Of a DNA stretch of 11,570 nucleotides, positions 1 through 7,267 are shown one piece after another. A program made the position numbers and the translations under genes. Within the stretch, counting starts at the first letter, position 1. Each line of letters begins with the position of its first letter. This stretch comes from JBBDSJ01 sp040905025 (lineage in GTDB: Bacteria; Pseudomonadota; Gammaproteobacteria; Methylohalomonadales; Methylohalomonadaceae): the NCBI GenBank assembly GCA_040905025.1, contig JBBDSJ010000017.1, forward strand, positions 1 through 11,570, in the 5' to 3' direction. The notes beneath the pieces were generated by a model, which did not search any database, was not told the DNA's origin, and worked only from the letters and a program-made list of their open reading frames with translations.

Positions 1-40
1 ACCCCACTACTGAAACCGCCAGGTGCGCGTTGTACAGGAT

Positions 41-886
41 TCAGGGCTCATTGCCCGTTGCTACCGGACGCGCGCGATCCGAGCACCATTCGCTCCAGGA
101 ACCGGCATACAACAATGGCTGCGGTAAACCTGCGTAAACCGCTGCCAGGATATTGTGGCAAGCCGTCACACCCGAGCCGCAGTAAAACACCACCGACTCC
201 GGCGCCGTATCGCTGTACAGATCGGCCAGCTCAGCGGCAATGGTTGCGGGCGGCTTGAAATTATTGTCCAGATCCAGATTGTCCTTCCAGAAACGGTTAC
301 GGGCGCCGGGAATGTGCCCGGCGGCCGGATCCAGCGGTTCAAATTCACCGCGATAGCGGGCCGGATCGCGTGAATCAACCAGTAATGCCGCATTGTTAAC
401 GGCCTGCACAGTCACCCGCATCGTATCATCCGCTGCACCTGCGAACGGACGCCATTGGCGTAGTTCTTCGCCGGTAGCACTGGCACCACCGGCAGCCTGC
501 CAGGCCGACCAGCCACCATCCAGGATGGCTACTTTTTTATGCCCCATATAGCGCAATAGCCACCACAATCTTGCGGCGAAACCGCCGCCATTGGCATCAT
601 AGGCGACGACCTGAGTATCGGCATCAATACCCAGGCGGCTGAATAACTCAGTCAGAAATTCGGTATCCGGTAGCGGGTGGCGACCGCCGCTGCTGCCACG
701 TGGAGCACTCAAATCCTGCTCGATATCTGCAAAAACAGCCCCGGGAACATGGCCGGCCAGATAATCCTGCCGCGCCTGTTCGGGTTCGGCCAGCTCAAAC
801 CGGCAATCGACAACTGCCCAATCCGGATTTGGCAGTGCCGCCTGTAAATCCGTAACACTTATAATTGTGGTATAGGTAGTGGTCAT
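41..886 (-). CDS. sseA: 3-mercaptopyruvate sulfurtransferase (tandem rhodanese)
   Basis: Cytoplasmic sulfurtransferase that moves sulfur from 3-mercaptopyruvate to a thiol or cyanide acceptor. The 281-aa product has two rhodanese domains (about residues 8-130 and 150-275). The first is catalytically silent. The second carries the active-site loop CGSGVTA with nucleophile Cys226; this loop is typical of mercaptopyruvate enzymes, whereas thiosulfate rhodaneses usually have a basic CRxGxR-type loop. The downstream GSWSEW motif is also family-typical. The frame is open to 985, but I choose the ATG at 886 because a GGAGGG ribosome-binding site sits five bases before it and the length equals that of E. 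coli SseA (281 aa). An adjacent in-frame ATG at 889 is possible but too close to the ribosome-binding site. The gene diverges from the lipoprotein gene with 28 bp between start codons. Confidence 0.93.
   Translation of the reverse strand: MTTTYTTIISVTDLQAALPNPDWAVVDCRFELAEPEQARQDYLAGHVPGAVFADIEQDLSAPRGSSGGRHPLPDTEFLTELFSRLGIDADTQVVAYDANGGGFAARLWWLLRYMGHKKVAILDGGWSAWQAAGGASATGEELRQWRPFAGAADDTMRVTVQAVNNAALLVDSRDPARYRGEFEPLDPAAGHIPGARNRFWKDNLDLDNNFKPPATIAAELADLYSDTAPESVVFYCGSGVTACHNILAAVYAGLPQPLLYAGSWSEWCSDRARPVATGNEP
860..865 (+). promoter_or_regulatory. candidate -10 box for the lipoprotein gene
   Basis: A perfect TATAAT lies 50 bases before the likely lipoprotein start codon, inside the first codons of sseA on the opposite strand. 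No good -35 hexamer is at the right distance, so support is limited to the -10 match and its position. Confidence 0.35.
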
Positions 887-914
887 CATGCCCTCCGCCC
901 ACTTATTTAGAATA

Positions 915-2024
915 ATGTCAGTGACCCAATCCTGGCCAAACCCCTGCCTGCGCCGGCCAATATCTGGCTGGCAACTATTGCTCATGCTCAGTCTACTGCT
1001 CAGCGGTTGTGGCAGTGTGCAATATTATGGTCAGGCTGTCAGCGGTCATCTCGATCTGATGTTGCGGCGCACACCGATCGCCGGGCAAATTGCCGACCCG
1101 GCCACCCCCGGCGAACTGCGTGGCCAACTCAGCGAAGCCCTGTCCATACGCCGGTTTGCCAGCTACGCACTCGGGCTGCCGGACAATAACAGCTACCGCA
1201 ATTATGCCGATCTGGATCGGGATTATGTGGTCTGGGGCGTGACGGCAACGCCGGCACTCTCACTCCAGCCGGAGCAATGGTGTTTTCTGCTGGTCGGCTG
1301 CCTGAGCTACCGTGGCTATTATGCTGAGGCTGACGCCCGCCGCTTCGCTGCCGAACTCGCCGGCCAGGGACTGGACGTTTATGTTGGCGGCGCCAGTGCT
1401 TACTCGACCCTGGGCTGGTTTGCCGATCCGGTGCTCAACACCATGCTGCATCGTGACAGCACCTGGCTGGCGCTGATCATGTTCCATGAGCTTGCCCATC
1501 AACAGTTGTTTATCAACAACGACACCGCTTTTAACGAAGCTTATGCTGAAACCGTTGCCCGCGCTGGCGTTGAACGCTGGCTGCAAAGTCGCAACCGGCC
1601 AGAAGTGCTGGCCGGCTTCCGCGCAACGCTCGCGTATGAACAGGCATTCCTGCGACTCGTTACAGGCACACGGGCCGAATTAAAATCGCTTTATGCCAGC
1701 GATCTGTCTGATGTCCGGCAACTCGAACAAAAACAGGCTGTTTTTATCGCCATGCGTCAGCAGTATGCAAAACTCAAACGCGACTGGAATGGCCGCCGCG
1801 ATTATGATCGCTGGTTCGCGCTGGAACTGAATAATGCCCAGCTGGCAGCAGTAGCCACCTATCTGGAACTGGTGCCACCAATGCAACGGCTGCTGGCGCG
1901 GCTTGACAACGATCTGCCGGCATTTTATGCCGCCATGAACAAACTCACGGGCTGCTCCCCGGCCGAGCGGCGGGCATTTCTGCAGGGCACCGAAACAACA
2001 GCAAATTATCAGGATCAGCCGTAG
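915..2024 (+). CDS. putative zinc aminopeptidase lipoprotein
   Basis: Predicted outer-membrane or periplasmic lipoprotein of the putative aminopeptidase family (Pfam 'Aminopep'). From the ATG at 915 the 369-aa product has a lipoprotein signal: basic RR, a leucine-rich core and lipobox LLSGC with the acylated Cys at residue 32. The zinc-protease motif HELAH (H191, E192, H195) follows, and about 20 residues later a conserved NEAYAE segment supplies the probable third metal ligand. Specificity cannot be read from sequence. In-frame ATGs at 879 and 888 exist, but they would extend into sseA and make an unusually long signal n-region. No strong ribosome-binding site precedes any of the candidates, so the start is tentative. 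A perfect TATAAT at 860 fits transcription from inside sseA. Confidence 0.85.
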   Translation: MSVTQSWPNPCLRRPISGWQLLLMLSLLLSGCGSVQYYGQAVSGHLDLMLRRTPIAGQIADPATPGELRGQLSEALSIRRFASYALGLPDNNSYRNYADLDRDYVVWGVTATPALSLQPEQWCFLLVGCLSYRGYYAEADARRFAAELAGQGLDVYVGGASAYSTLGWFADPVLNTMLHRDSTWLALIMFHELAHQQLFINNDTAFNEAYAETVARAGVERWLQSRNRPEVLAGFRATLAYEQAFLRLVTGTRAELKSLYASDLSDVRQLEQKQAVFIAMRQQYAKLKRDWNGRRDYDRWFALELNNAQLAAVATYLELVPPMQRLLARLDNDLPAFYAAMNKLTGCSPAERRAFLQGTETTANYQDQP

Positions 2025-2072
2025 TCGTTGCAGCCGGTTAATGCTAGTTTGTGACTCAGCGCACAAAACCCT

Positions 2073-2102
2073 TTCCCGGATACTGCCGGGCTCGCGTATA
2101 CT
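2073..2102 (+). promoter_or_regulatory. candidate promoter for the FHA gene
   Basis: TATACT at 2097-2102 is a good -10, with a weak TTCCCG-like -35 around 2073-2078. The region between the boxes contains a small hairpin (CCCGG at 2075-2079 and CCGGG at 2086-2090) which may be incidental or an operator. Confidence 0.25.
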
Positions 2103-2148
2103 TGGCAGTTAACATCAGGTTGAAGTCACAAATCAAGGATGCAGGTAC

Positions 2149-3030
2149 ATGCTGAACAAGCTATTCCATAAATCACAACCGGCGCTGGAATTGCGCTTTG
2201 GCGACGGCCAGGTTGTGACGTTCAATACCATCGCGGATTTCGAGTTTGCACTCGGCGGCCGTATTGCTGTGCCGTCCGGCAAAATCCAGCGGCTGGTTCA
2301 ATGCAGTATGCAGGAGCTGCGTGCCGAGGCCCGAACCATCAAGGAAGTCGAAAAACGCTTTGTTGATATCCTGTCACGCTCGATAGAAGAGCCGAAAAGC
2401 ATCAACCGCTCGCTGCGCGAAATGGATACCCTGATTTTCTCGCAGGATCATCACTGGCGTGAAATCATCAATGCGCTGAATGAAACCACCGACGACTATG
2501 ATGCCTACCGCCGCGTTGCGCTGGTCAAATACATGCAGTACCTGTCAGCCCGCCAGGACATCATCAAGCACCTGTATTCCGAGAAAAAGAAATTCCAGAC
2601 CAACGGCGGTGACAAGGACGAGGGTGAACTCAAGGATACTGTCATTCTCGACAGCACCATTGTCAGCGAGGCGCCGAACGCCAATGGTCAGGGTGATTAC
2701 GAACGCCTGCCGAAAGGCGAAGCGACCCTGATCCGCCTGCCCACCGGCACCGAAATGGAGCTGATGCTGTCCAAGCATAGCTGCCGGGTGCGCTCTGGCG
2801 ACAATTTTGAATTTGTCGACGACAAGGGCAAGGTTCACAAACTCAATAAGGGCCGCAATGTCATCGGCCGCGATGCACTCAGCACGGTCGTAATGGATAC
2901 CAACTGGCGCGACATTTCACGTATGCATGTCATAATCGAGGTTGTTGGCCAGTCACAACTGCAAATTACCGATCTGTCCTCGCACGGCAGCTATGTTCCA
3001 ACCGCGTTTATCGAGCAAACGTCTGCCTGA
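2149..3030 (+). CDS. FHA-domain protein
   Basis: The 293-aa product is soluble, with no signal peptide or membrane segment. The last 60 residues (about 231-288) form a forkhead-associated domain, the phosphothreonine-binding fold: GR at 240-241, SRMH at 257-260 and DLSSHGS at 275-281. The last motif normally reads N-G; here Asn is replaced by His279, so phosphopeptide affinity may be altered. The N-terminal 150 residues are helical and charged (heptad-like stretches around 50-90 and 120-150) and match no family I recognise. A polar acidic linker (about 152-195) joins the halves. No kinase or phosphatase gene lies nearby, so its partner is unknown. The gene is followed directly by a strong hairpin terminator and so probably forms a single-gene unit. 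An AAGGA sequence about 10 bases upstream supports the ATG start. Confidence 0.85.
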   Translation: MLNKLFHKSQPALELRFGDGQVVTFNTIADFEFALGGRIAVPSGKIQRLVQCSMQELRAEARTIKEVEKRFVDILSRSIEEPKSINRSLREMDTLIFSQDHHWREIINALNETTDDYDAYRRVALVKYMQYLSARQDIIKHLYSEKKKFQTNGGDKDEGELKDTVILDSTIVSEAPNANGQGDYERLPKGEATLIRLPTGTEMELMLSKHSCRVRSGDNFEFVDDKGKVHKLNKGRNVIGRDALSTVVMDTNWRDISRMHVIIEVVGQSQLQITDLSSHGSYVPTAFIEQTSA

Positions 3031-3063
3031 TACGCCTGCCCTGGTCTCTTGATCCCGGTAAAC

Positions 3064-3084
3064 GGCCGCATATGCGGCCATTTT
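3064..3084 (+). terminator. rho-independent terminator after the FHA gene
   Basis: A perfect 16-base palindrome, GGCCGCATATGCGGCC (3064-3079), is followed by ATTTT. It lies 34 bases after the FHA stop codon. The T-run is short, so termination may be partial. Confidence 0.65.
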
Positions 3085-3120
3085 AATAACCAAAGGCCAT
3101 ATTTCTAGAACAAGTTATTA
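3084..3120. promoter_or_regulatory. inverted repeat upstream of cysH (possible operator)
   Basis: TAATAAC (3084-3090) and GTTATTA (3114-3120) form a perfect inverted repeat with 23 bases between. It lies just upstream of the presumed cysH promoter. The position would suit a dimeric activator such as the LysR-type CysB that controls sulfate assimilation in many gammaproteobacteria, but the regulator identity is an inference only. Confidence 0.25.
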
Positions 3121-3149
3121 TTTATAGGAATATGGTGGTCTGTTATACT
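3121..3149 (+). promoter_or_regulatory. candidate cysH promoter
   Basis: TATACT at 3144-3149 is a good -10. Seventeen bases upstream is a poor -35 (TTTATA, 3121-3126), as expected for an activator-dependent promoter. A start near 3156 would give an untranslated leader of about 75 bases. Confidence 0.35.
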
Positions 3150-3231
3150 TGCGCGCCTTAAAAACCGGGATTCTCCGGGCAGGAATATAAATACAACCAG
3201 GCCCGAACGGGCCATCGCTGAGGCTGCATGC

Positions 3232-3963
3232 ATGACAAATCAAACCTTTAATGCCGAGCAATTGGCGGCGGAATTCGACCAGCGTACACCGCAGGATATT
3301 CTCGAACTCGCGCTGTCGAAATTCGACAATATCGCCATTTCCTTCAGCGGCGCCGAAGACGTCGTGCTCGTGGACATGGCCACTAAAATCAATCCCCGGG
3401 TCAAGGTGTTCTCGCTCGACACCGGCCGACTGCATCCGGAGACCTATCGCTATCTGGAGCAGGTGCGTCAGCATTACGGCATCGAAATCGAAGCCATGTA
3501 CCCGGAAGCCGACGCGGTCGAAGCGCTGGTGCGCGAAAAAGGCCTGTTCAGTTTTTACCAGGACGGCCACAAGGAATGCTGTACGATCCGCAAGGTGCTG
3601 CCGCTGAAGCGCAAGCTGGCGACACTGGATGCATGGGTCACCGGTCAGCGCAAGGATCAGAGTCCGGGCACCCGTGCTGCCGTGCCGGTGGTTGAACATG
3701 ACAAGGCTTTCTCGACCGCCGATCACGACTTGTACAAATTCAATCCGCTGTCGAACTGGAGTTCGGCGGAGGTCTGGCATTACATTCGTAGCAATGATGT
3801 GCCGTATAACGAGCTGCATAACAAGGGTTTCATCAGTATCGGCTGCGAACCCTGCACCCGGCCGGTATTGCCGAATCAACACGAGCGCGAAGGCCGCTGG
3901 TGGTGGGAAGAAGCCACGATGAAGGAATGCGGCCTGCATGCCGGTAATCTCGGCAAGAAATAA
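3232..3963 (+). CDS. cysH: assimilatory APS reductase (4Fe-4S, thioredoxin-dependent)
   Basis: Reduces adenosine 5'-phosphosulfate to sulfite and AMP in cysteine biosynthesis, with thioredoxin as electron donor. The 243-aa product has the nucleotide-binding segment SFSGAED (37-43), the CC pair C116-C117 followed by RKVLPL, and a second pair C205-x-x-C208 in IGCEPC. These four cysteines hold a [4Fe-4S] cluster and mark the APS-using branch; enteric PAPS reductases also called CysH lack them. Catalytic Cys233 lies in the C-terminal ECGLH motif. All key residues are intact. A GAGG ribosome-binding site (3220-3223) eight bases upstream supports the ATG at 3232; an ATG four bases earlier is in another frame. 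The next gene encodes a thioredoxin-fold protein, but three hairpins lie between them. Confidence 0.95.
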   Translation: MTNQTFNAEQLAAEFDQRTPQDILELALSKFDNIAISFSGAEDVVLVDMATKINPRVKVFSLDTGRLHPETYRYLEQVRQHYGIEIEAMYPEADAVEALVREKGLFSFYQDGHKECCTIRKVLPLKRKLATLDAWVTGQRKDQSPGTRAAVPVVEHDKAFSTADHDLYKFNPLSNWSSAEVWHYIRSNDVPYNELHNKGFISIGCEPCTRPVLPNQHEREGRWWWEEATMKECGLHAGNLGKK

Positions 3964-3977
3964 ACACATCTGTTGTT

Positions 3978-4048
3978 CCTTCCCCGGGGAAGGTTAGAGC
4001 CTGTCCCGGCATGTTGTAAGCCGGGAATGGGGGTAAAATATTACCTCC
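3978..4048 (+). other. three consecutive stem-loops between cysH and the thioredoxin-like gene
   Basis: Three inverted repeats follow the cysH stop codon in order. The first is the 16-base palindrome CCTTCCCCGGGGAAGG (3978-3993). The second is CCCGGC/GCCGGG (4005-4010 and 4020-4025). The third is GGGGGTAA pairing with TTACCTCC (4029-4036 and 4041-4048, one G-U pair). None has a good T-run, so they are not clear terminators. They may be mRNA-stabilising or processing structures, or a degenerate REP-like repeat similar in style to the array at 8770-9100. Confidence 0.5.
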
Positions 4049-4118
4049 CTTCCGGAGCAGCCAGAGGATTCCGTTTTTTGAGACTGGTTCGAATAACTAT
4101 GACTAAAGTGAGCAACAC

Positions 4119-4475
4119 ATGGGACTTGCGTTAATGAATGCACCACACATCACCATGGTCAAGAAAATCATGGCCGATGGTTCAGCCTGCAAAAAGTGTG
4201 CGGAAGTGGAACAACGCCTGCGTGATGGTGGCTATCTGGAATTTATCGACCATGTTGCCATCGCCGATGAACGCGATGATGACAGCGAAGGCATACAACT
4301 TGCCAACCGCTATCACATCGAACGCGCGCCGTTTTTTATTATTGAAGAAGCCGGCCGCGAACCGCGTGTCTACACTGTATTCATGCGGTTCCTGAAAGAA
4401 GTCCTGCAAGCGGATGTCAACGACAAGGAAGAAGCCGGCGAAATCCTCGAACGCAACAATCTGGATTTTCTCTAA
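4119..4475 (+). CDS. thioredoxin-fold protein with CKKC motif
   Basis: A small (118-aa) cytoplasmic protein with thioredoxin/glutaredoxin-like features: a strand-like start (ITMVKKIMADG), then CKKC (residues 24-27) at the head of a helix, and a probable cis-proline in the segment ERAPFFII. The CKKC pair in the position of thioredoxin's CGPC suggests disulfide exchange or metal binding. I do not recognise a named family. Alternative in-frame ATGs at 4134 and 4155 exist; no candidate has a strong ribosome-binding site, so the start is uncertain by up to 12 residues. Its place after cysH makes a role in sulfur or thiol redox plausible but unproven. The gene ends at a strong terminator. Its last 27 bases, from 4448 into the stop codon, are duplicated exactly at 8710-8736. 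Confidence 0.75.
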   Translation: MGLALMNAPHITMVKKIMADGSACKKCAEVEQRLRDGGYLEFIDHVAIADERDDDSEGIQLANRYHIERAPFFIIEEAGREPRVYTVFMRFLKEVLQADVNDKEEAGEILERNNLDFL

Positions 4476-4504
4476 CGAAAACGATCCGCTACCCGGCGGA
4501 AACC

Positions 4505-4530
4505 AAAAGCCCGCGATTGCGGGCTTTTTT
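4505..4530. terminator. bidirectional rho-independent terminator
   Basis: AAAAGCCCGC (4505-4514), loop GATT, then GCGGGCTTTT (4519-4528) running to six T. A-tract and T-tract flank the stem, so it can serve both the thioredoxin-like gene (+) and the convergent universal stress gene (-). Confidence 0.9.
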
Positions 4531-4549
4531 GTGCACCGGTAAAACCGTG

Positions 4550-5026
4550 TCAGTGCACAATGATAACTGTACATTCTGCAGTATGCATCACCTTGTGTGA
4601 CGTGCTGCCGAGGACCAGACTTTTCATGTCCGTCATGCCCCGGCTGCCCATGACGACAGCATCCACGCCGAGGTCCCCGGACTGTTCGATAATTGTCTTT
4701 GCAGGAGTACCGGCAACAACCATGGGCTTCAGCTCATACCGGGCTACACCGAGGTTTTCCCGCATGCGCTCCAGCACACCATGGCCGGCCTCTTCAGCCG
4801 CTTTCATATGCTTGAGTAACTGTTGGCCCGCCCGGGTGACTGCTTCGGTGGACATTTCCAGGCCGGGCGCGCCAACAGCCATGCCGAGAGGATCGGTTGC
4901 AAGCGGCATCTCCGGTACATGCAGTAGATAAATGGTTCCGGCAGAATTGACAAGCTCTGCTGCAATGTTCAGTGCTTTCATGGACTGTTCCGAGCCATCA
5001 ACCGGTACAAGGATGGATTTATACAC
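4550..5026 (-). CDS. universal stress protein (UspA family, ATP-binding type)
   Basis: Single-domain cytoplasmic Usp protein; members bind ATP and aid survival under stress by mechanisms that are not settled. The 158-aa product begins YKSILVPVDGSE (first strand and Asp) and carries the ATP motif G-x2-G-x9-G-S near the end (GSRGMTDMKSLVLGS), so it belongs to the nucleotide-binding class. It ends with the usual IIVH strand. The start chosen is GTG at 5026, which has a GGGGG ribosome-binding site four bases upstream and matches the family N-terminus. The frame continues to another GTG at 5077 that would add 17 non-homologous polar residues. It is transcribed divergently from the sulfatase-like operon and converges on the thioredoxin-like gene. 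Confidence 0.92.
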   Translation of the reverse strand: MYKSILVPVDGSEQSMKALNIAAELVNSAGTIYLLHVPEMPLATDPLGMAVGAPGLEMSTEAVTRAGQQLLKHMKAAEEAGHGVLERMRENLGVARYELKPMVVAGTPAKTIIEQSGDLGVDAVVMGSRGMTDMKSLVLGSTSHKVMHTAECTVIIVH

Positions 5027-5108
5027 GCTACCCCCTTTCTCTATCTCGTCGTTAATTTTCAATGTGCTGCGCTTCACATGATTACAAACTAAAGCAGATC
5101 ACAAGGGA

Positions 5109-5142
5109 ATTATAGTATATCCACGACTTTTATTTGTGCCAT
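5109..5142 (-). promoter_or_regulatory. candidate usp promoter
   Basis: On the minus strand ATGGCA (5142-5137), a 17-base spacer and TATACT (5119-5114) form a reasonable sigma-70 promoter. A perfect TATAAT overlaps it at 5114-5109. It overlaps the candidate promoter of the divergent operon, so the two may compete. Confidence 0.35.
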
Positions 5143-5163
5143 GCTTGTCTATCCTGAGATAAT
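5134..5163 (+). promoter_or_regulatory. candidate promoter of the envelope operon
   Basis: TTGTGC (5134-5139), an 18-base spacer and an extended -10, TGA-GATAAT (5155-5163), lie about 50 bases before the first gene of the operon. It overlaps the -35 region of the divergent usp promoter. Confidence 0.4.
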
Positions 5164-5214
5164 CAGCACCTCACCGATATATTTCCCGAAATCGTTCAAT
5201 AGCCATAAAGAATC

Positions 5215-6975
5215 ATGAACACTGGCGATAAAACAACTGTTTACAGCAACAGCGATGGCAAGCCTGCCCTGATTATTTTTGCGGCGATTCTTGCCGCCCA
5301 GATTTTTGTGCTTGTGCCGCTGAATTTGTATTTCAACAATCTGGATGAAATGAGTGTAACGCTGTCTGAATTGCTGAAACTGAGCCTGATTCCGTCGTTA
5401 TTGCTGATACTCACATTAATTTTGTGTGGTCATTTTGTTTCAGACCGTGTGAGACAACCAATCACTGTAATACTGGCCACACTGATTATCCTGATATGGC
5501 TGCAAAGCAATCTTCTGTTGTGGGATTACGGTTTGCTTGACGGGCGCATGATTGACTGGACAGTTTACAGCTGGCAGGGCTGGGTCGATGCGGCTATCTG
5601 GCTCGCGGTTCTTGCCACAGCCCTGTGGATCAGCAAGCGGCATAAGAAGATCATACTCAATCTGGCCGTTTTTGTTTTCACAATACAGTTGCTGGCCTTG
5701 TGCCTGCTCGGTTTCCAGCAACGCGATAATTTAATAGCAGAAAATACTGAATCTGAAGTGGCGCTGGAGCAGCTATACCGTTTCTCCGGACAAGGCAATG
5801 TATTGCATCTGATGGTTGACGGTTTTCAGGCAGATGTCTTTAATGATTTGATTAACGTGTCCGGCCTTGGTGCTCATTATCAGCAGGCTTTCGATGGCTT
5901 TACCTATTTTCCGGAAACATTGAGTGTGTTTCCCTATACGCGCTTTTCGCTTCCATCCTTCCTGTCCGGCAAACTGTATGCCAATGAAATGCCGCAGGAT
6001 GCATTTGTCGACAAGGTGCTGAGCGAAGACACTATTCTGGGTCTGGCACATGAAAACGGCTATGAAGTGGATATTGCCGCCGGCAACCCCTATCTGGAAA
6101 AGCGCTATGTAAACATGCCGCATGATCACATGTACGGGTTACATGATATTGATCCTGCCCATGCAGAAATTGCAGAAGTTGCGCAGCTGTTTGACATCGG
6201 TCTTTTTCGTTCCGTTCCGCATTTCCTCAAACCCCTTGTCTACAATGAACAACATTGGCTCCTGTCCGAACTGTTAGCGGTTGATTCCGGCATGCGCTTC
6301 GATTATTTCCAGCACACTTATTTCATTTACCGCCTGATCGAGGAAATGTCAGTTGACCGCGAAGGCCCGGTCTACAAGTACATCCATATCATGAACACCC
6401 ACAACCCGATGGTCGTTGGTGAAGATTGCCGCTATGCCGGCAAGGTGTCAGCAATGACACGTTATACCCTGACCGCCCAGTCAAAATGCACGATGGATAC
6501 CCTGGCAGCTTTGCTGAATAAAATGAAGGAAGTCGGTGTTTACGATAATTCACTGATAATCGTACATGCCGACCATGGCGGCTGGATTGGCAACCGCCGG
6601 CAGGAGGCACAGGTTGTTTTTCCTGATGGCCGTCCTGCGCCTGACTGGCTTGCATCGCTGGCTTCACCGCTGCTGGCCATCAAGCTGCCGGAAAGCCGGG
6701 GACCGGTCGAGGTATCCGAAACGCTGGCTTCACTCGCCGACCTGCCCGACACCATCAGCGGAATCATGGGCTGGCAGGCCGACTTTGGTCATCTTTCACT
6801 TTATTCCGATGCAGCCGCCGATCCGGAGCGGGAACGGATTTTCCGCTTTTACAGCTGGCGCAAAACGGAATGGAGTGAGCAATATGCATCACCGATTGTG
6901 GAATTTTCTGTCACTGGCAGCCATTATAATACCCGGTGGCAGGTGGTTAACATGTACCATCCACCCGCACAGTAA
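5215..6975 (+). CDS. membrane sulfatase-fold hydrolase/phosphotransferase (LtaS/OpgB-like architecture)
   Basis: The 586-aa inner-membrane protein has five predicted helices (about 18-40, 50-71, 82-103, 122-140, 146-166), then a periplasmic alkaline-phosphatase-superfamily domain from about residue 195. Metal and catalytic landmarks are visible: HLMVDGF with Asp202, the nucleophile region YTRFSLPSFLSG around Thr242-Ser248, a NTHNP segment near 392-396, and ADHGG with Asp453-His454. Five helices plus a sulfatase domain is the layout of LtaS and related phosphoglycerol or phosphoethanolamine transferases, so transfer or cleavage of a phospho-group on an envelope glycan or lipid is more likely than sulfate-ester hydrolysis; the C-x-P-x-R signature of formylglycine sulfatases is absent. 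It is first in an operon, with 17 bases before the next gene. The ribosome-binding site is weak (AAAGAA). Confidence 0.8.
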   Translation: MNTGDKTTVYSNSDGKPALIIFAAILAAQIFVLVPLNLYFNNLDEMSVTLSELLKLSLIPSLLLILTLILCGHFVSDRVRQPITVILATLIILIWLQSNLLLWDYGLLDGRMIDWTVYSWQGWVDAAIWLAVLATALWISKRHKKIILNLAVFVFTIQLLALCLLGFQQRDNLIAENTESEVALEQLYRFSGQGNVLHLMVDGFQADVFNDLINVSGLGAHYQQAFDGFTYFPETLSVFPYTRFSLPSFLSGKLYANEMPQDAFVDKVLSEDTILGLAHENGYEVDIAAGNPYLEKRYVNMPHDHMYGLHDIDPAHAEIAEVAQLFDIGLFRSVPHFLKPLVYNEQHWLLSELLAVDSGMRFDYFQHTYFIYRLIEEMSVDREGPVYKYIHIMNTHNPMVVGEDCRYAGKVSAMTRYTLTAQSKCTMDTLAALLNKMKEVGVYDNSLIIVHADHGGWIGNRRQEAQVVFPDGRPAPDWLASLASPLLAIKLPESRGPVEVSETLASLADLPDTISGIMGWQADFGHLSLYSDAAADPERERIFRFYSWRKTEWSEQYASPIVEFSVTGSHYNTRWQVVNMYHPPAQ

Positions 6976-6992
6976 CCAACCGGGGAATACCC

Positions 6993-7229
6993 ATGACGCG
7001 AATTACGGGAAAAATCAGCGCCTTTATACTGTTGGCCGGTTTTGCCATGCCGGCAGCGGCTTATCTTGATCCCGGCGCCGGCAGCTTCATATTGCAGATG
7101 CTGATCGCCGGCATTGTTGGTGCCTTGTTTACCATTAAACTTTACTGGTATCGCTTTAAGACTTTTGTTGCACGCCTGTTTGGCAAAGATATAGAAAATC
7201 CTGTAGAAGAGCGTCATGAAGAGGATTGA
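6993..7229 (+). CDS. small exported membrane protein with YLDPGAGS motif
   Basis: The 78-aa product has a clear signal peptide (basic start, hydrophobic core, AMPAAA cleavage site) followed at once by YLDPGAGSFILQ. It then has a second hydrophobic helix (about 35-52), a basic amphipathic segment and an acidic tail. If the signal is cleaved, the mature protein would be a short membrane-anchored peptide with its YLDPG end in the periplasm. Small proteins with this motif are, from my general knowledge, often found beside sulfatase-like and methyltransferase genes, as here; no biochemical role is known to me. A GGGGAA ribosome-binding site lies upstream. It sits 17 bases after the sulfatase-like gene and 38 before the methyltransferase, so it is very likely co-transcribed. 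Confidence 0.8.
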   Translation: MTRITGKISAFILLAGFAMPAAAYLDPGAGSFILQMLIAGIVGALFTIKLYWYRFKTFVARLFGKDIENPVEERHEED

Positions 7230-7267
7230 ACTATTCCGTAACCATAACGAATAGTCATATTTAATAA

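Noticed and set aside
3232..3963. PAPS reductase (enteric CysH type)
   Set aside because: The CC and CxxC pairs that bind the iron-sulfur cluster are present, which marks the APS-using branch.
3118..3969. A long open frame antisense to cysH
   Set aside because: It lies across a fully supported APS reductase gene, has no recognisable domain and is explained by codon bias on the other strand.
5024..5077. Upstream GTG start for the universal stress protein
   Set aside because: The extra 17 residues do not fit the family N-terminus, and the inner GTG has a much better ribosome-binding site.
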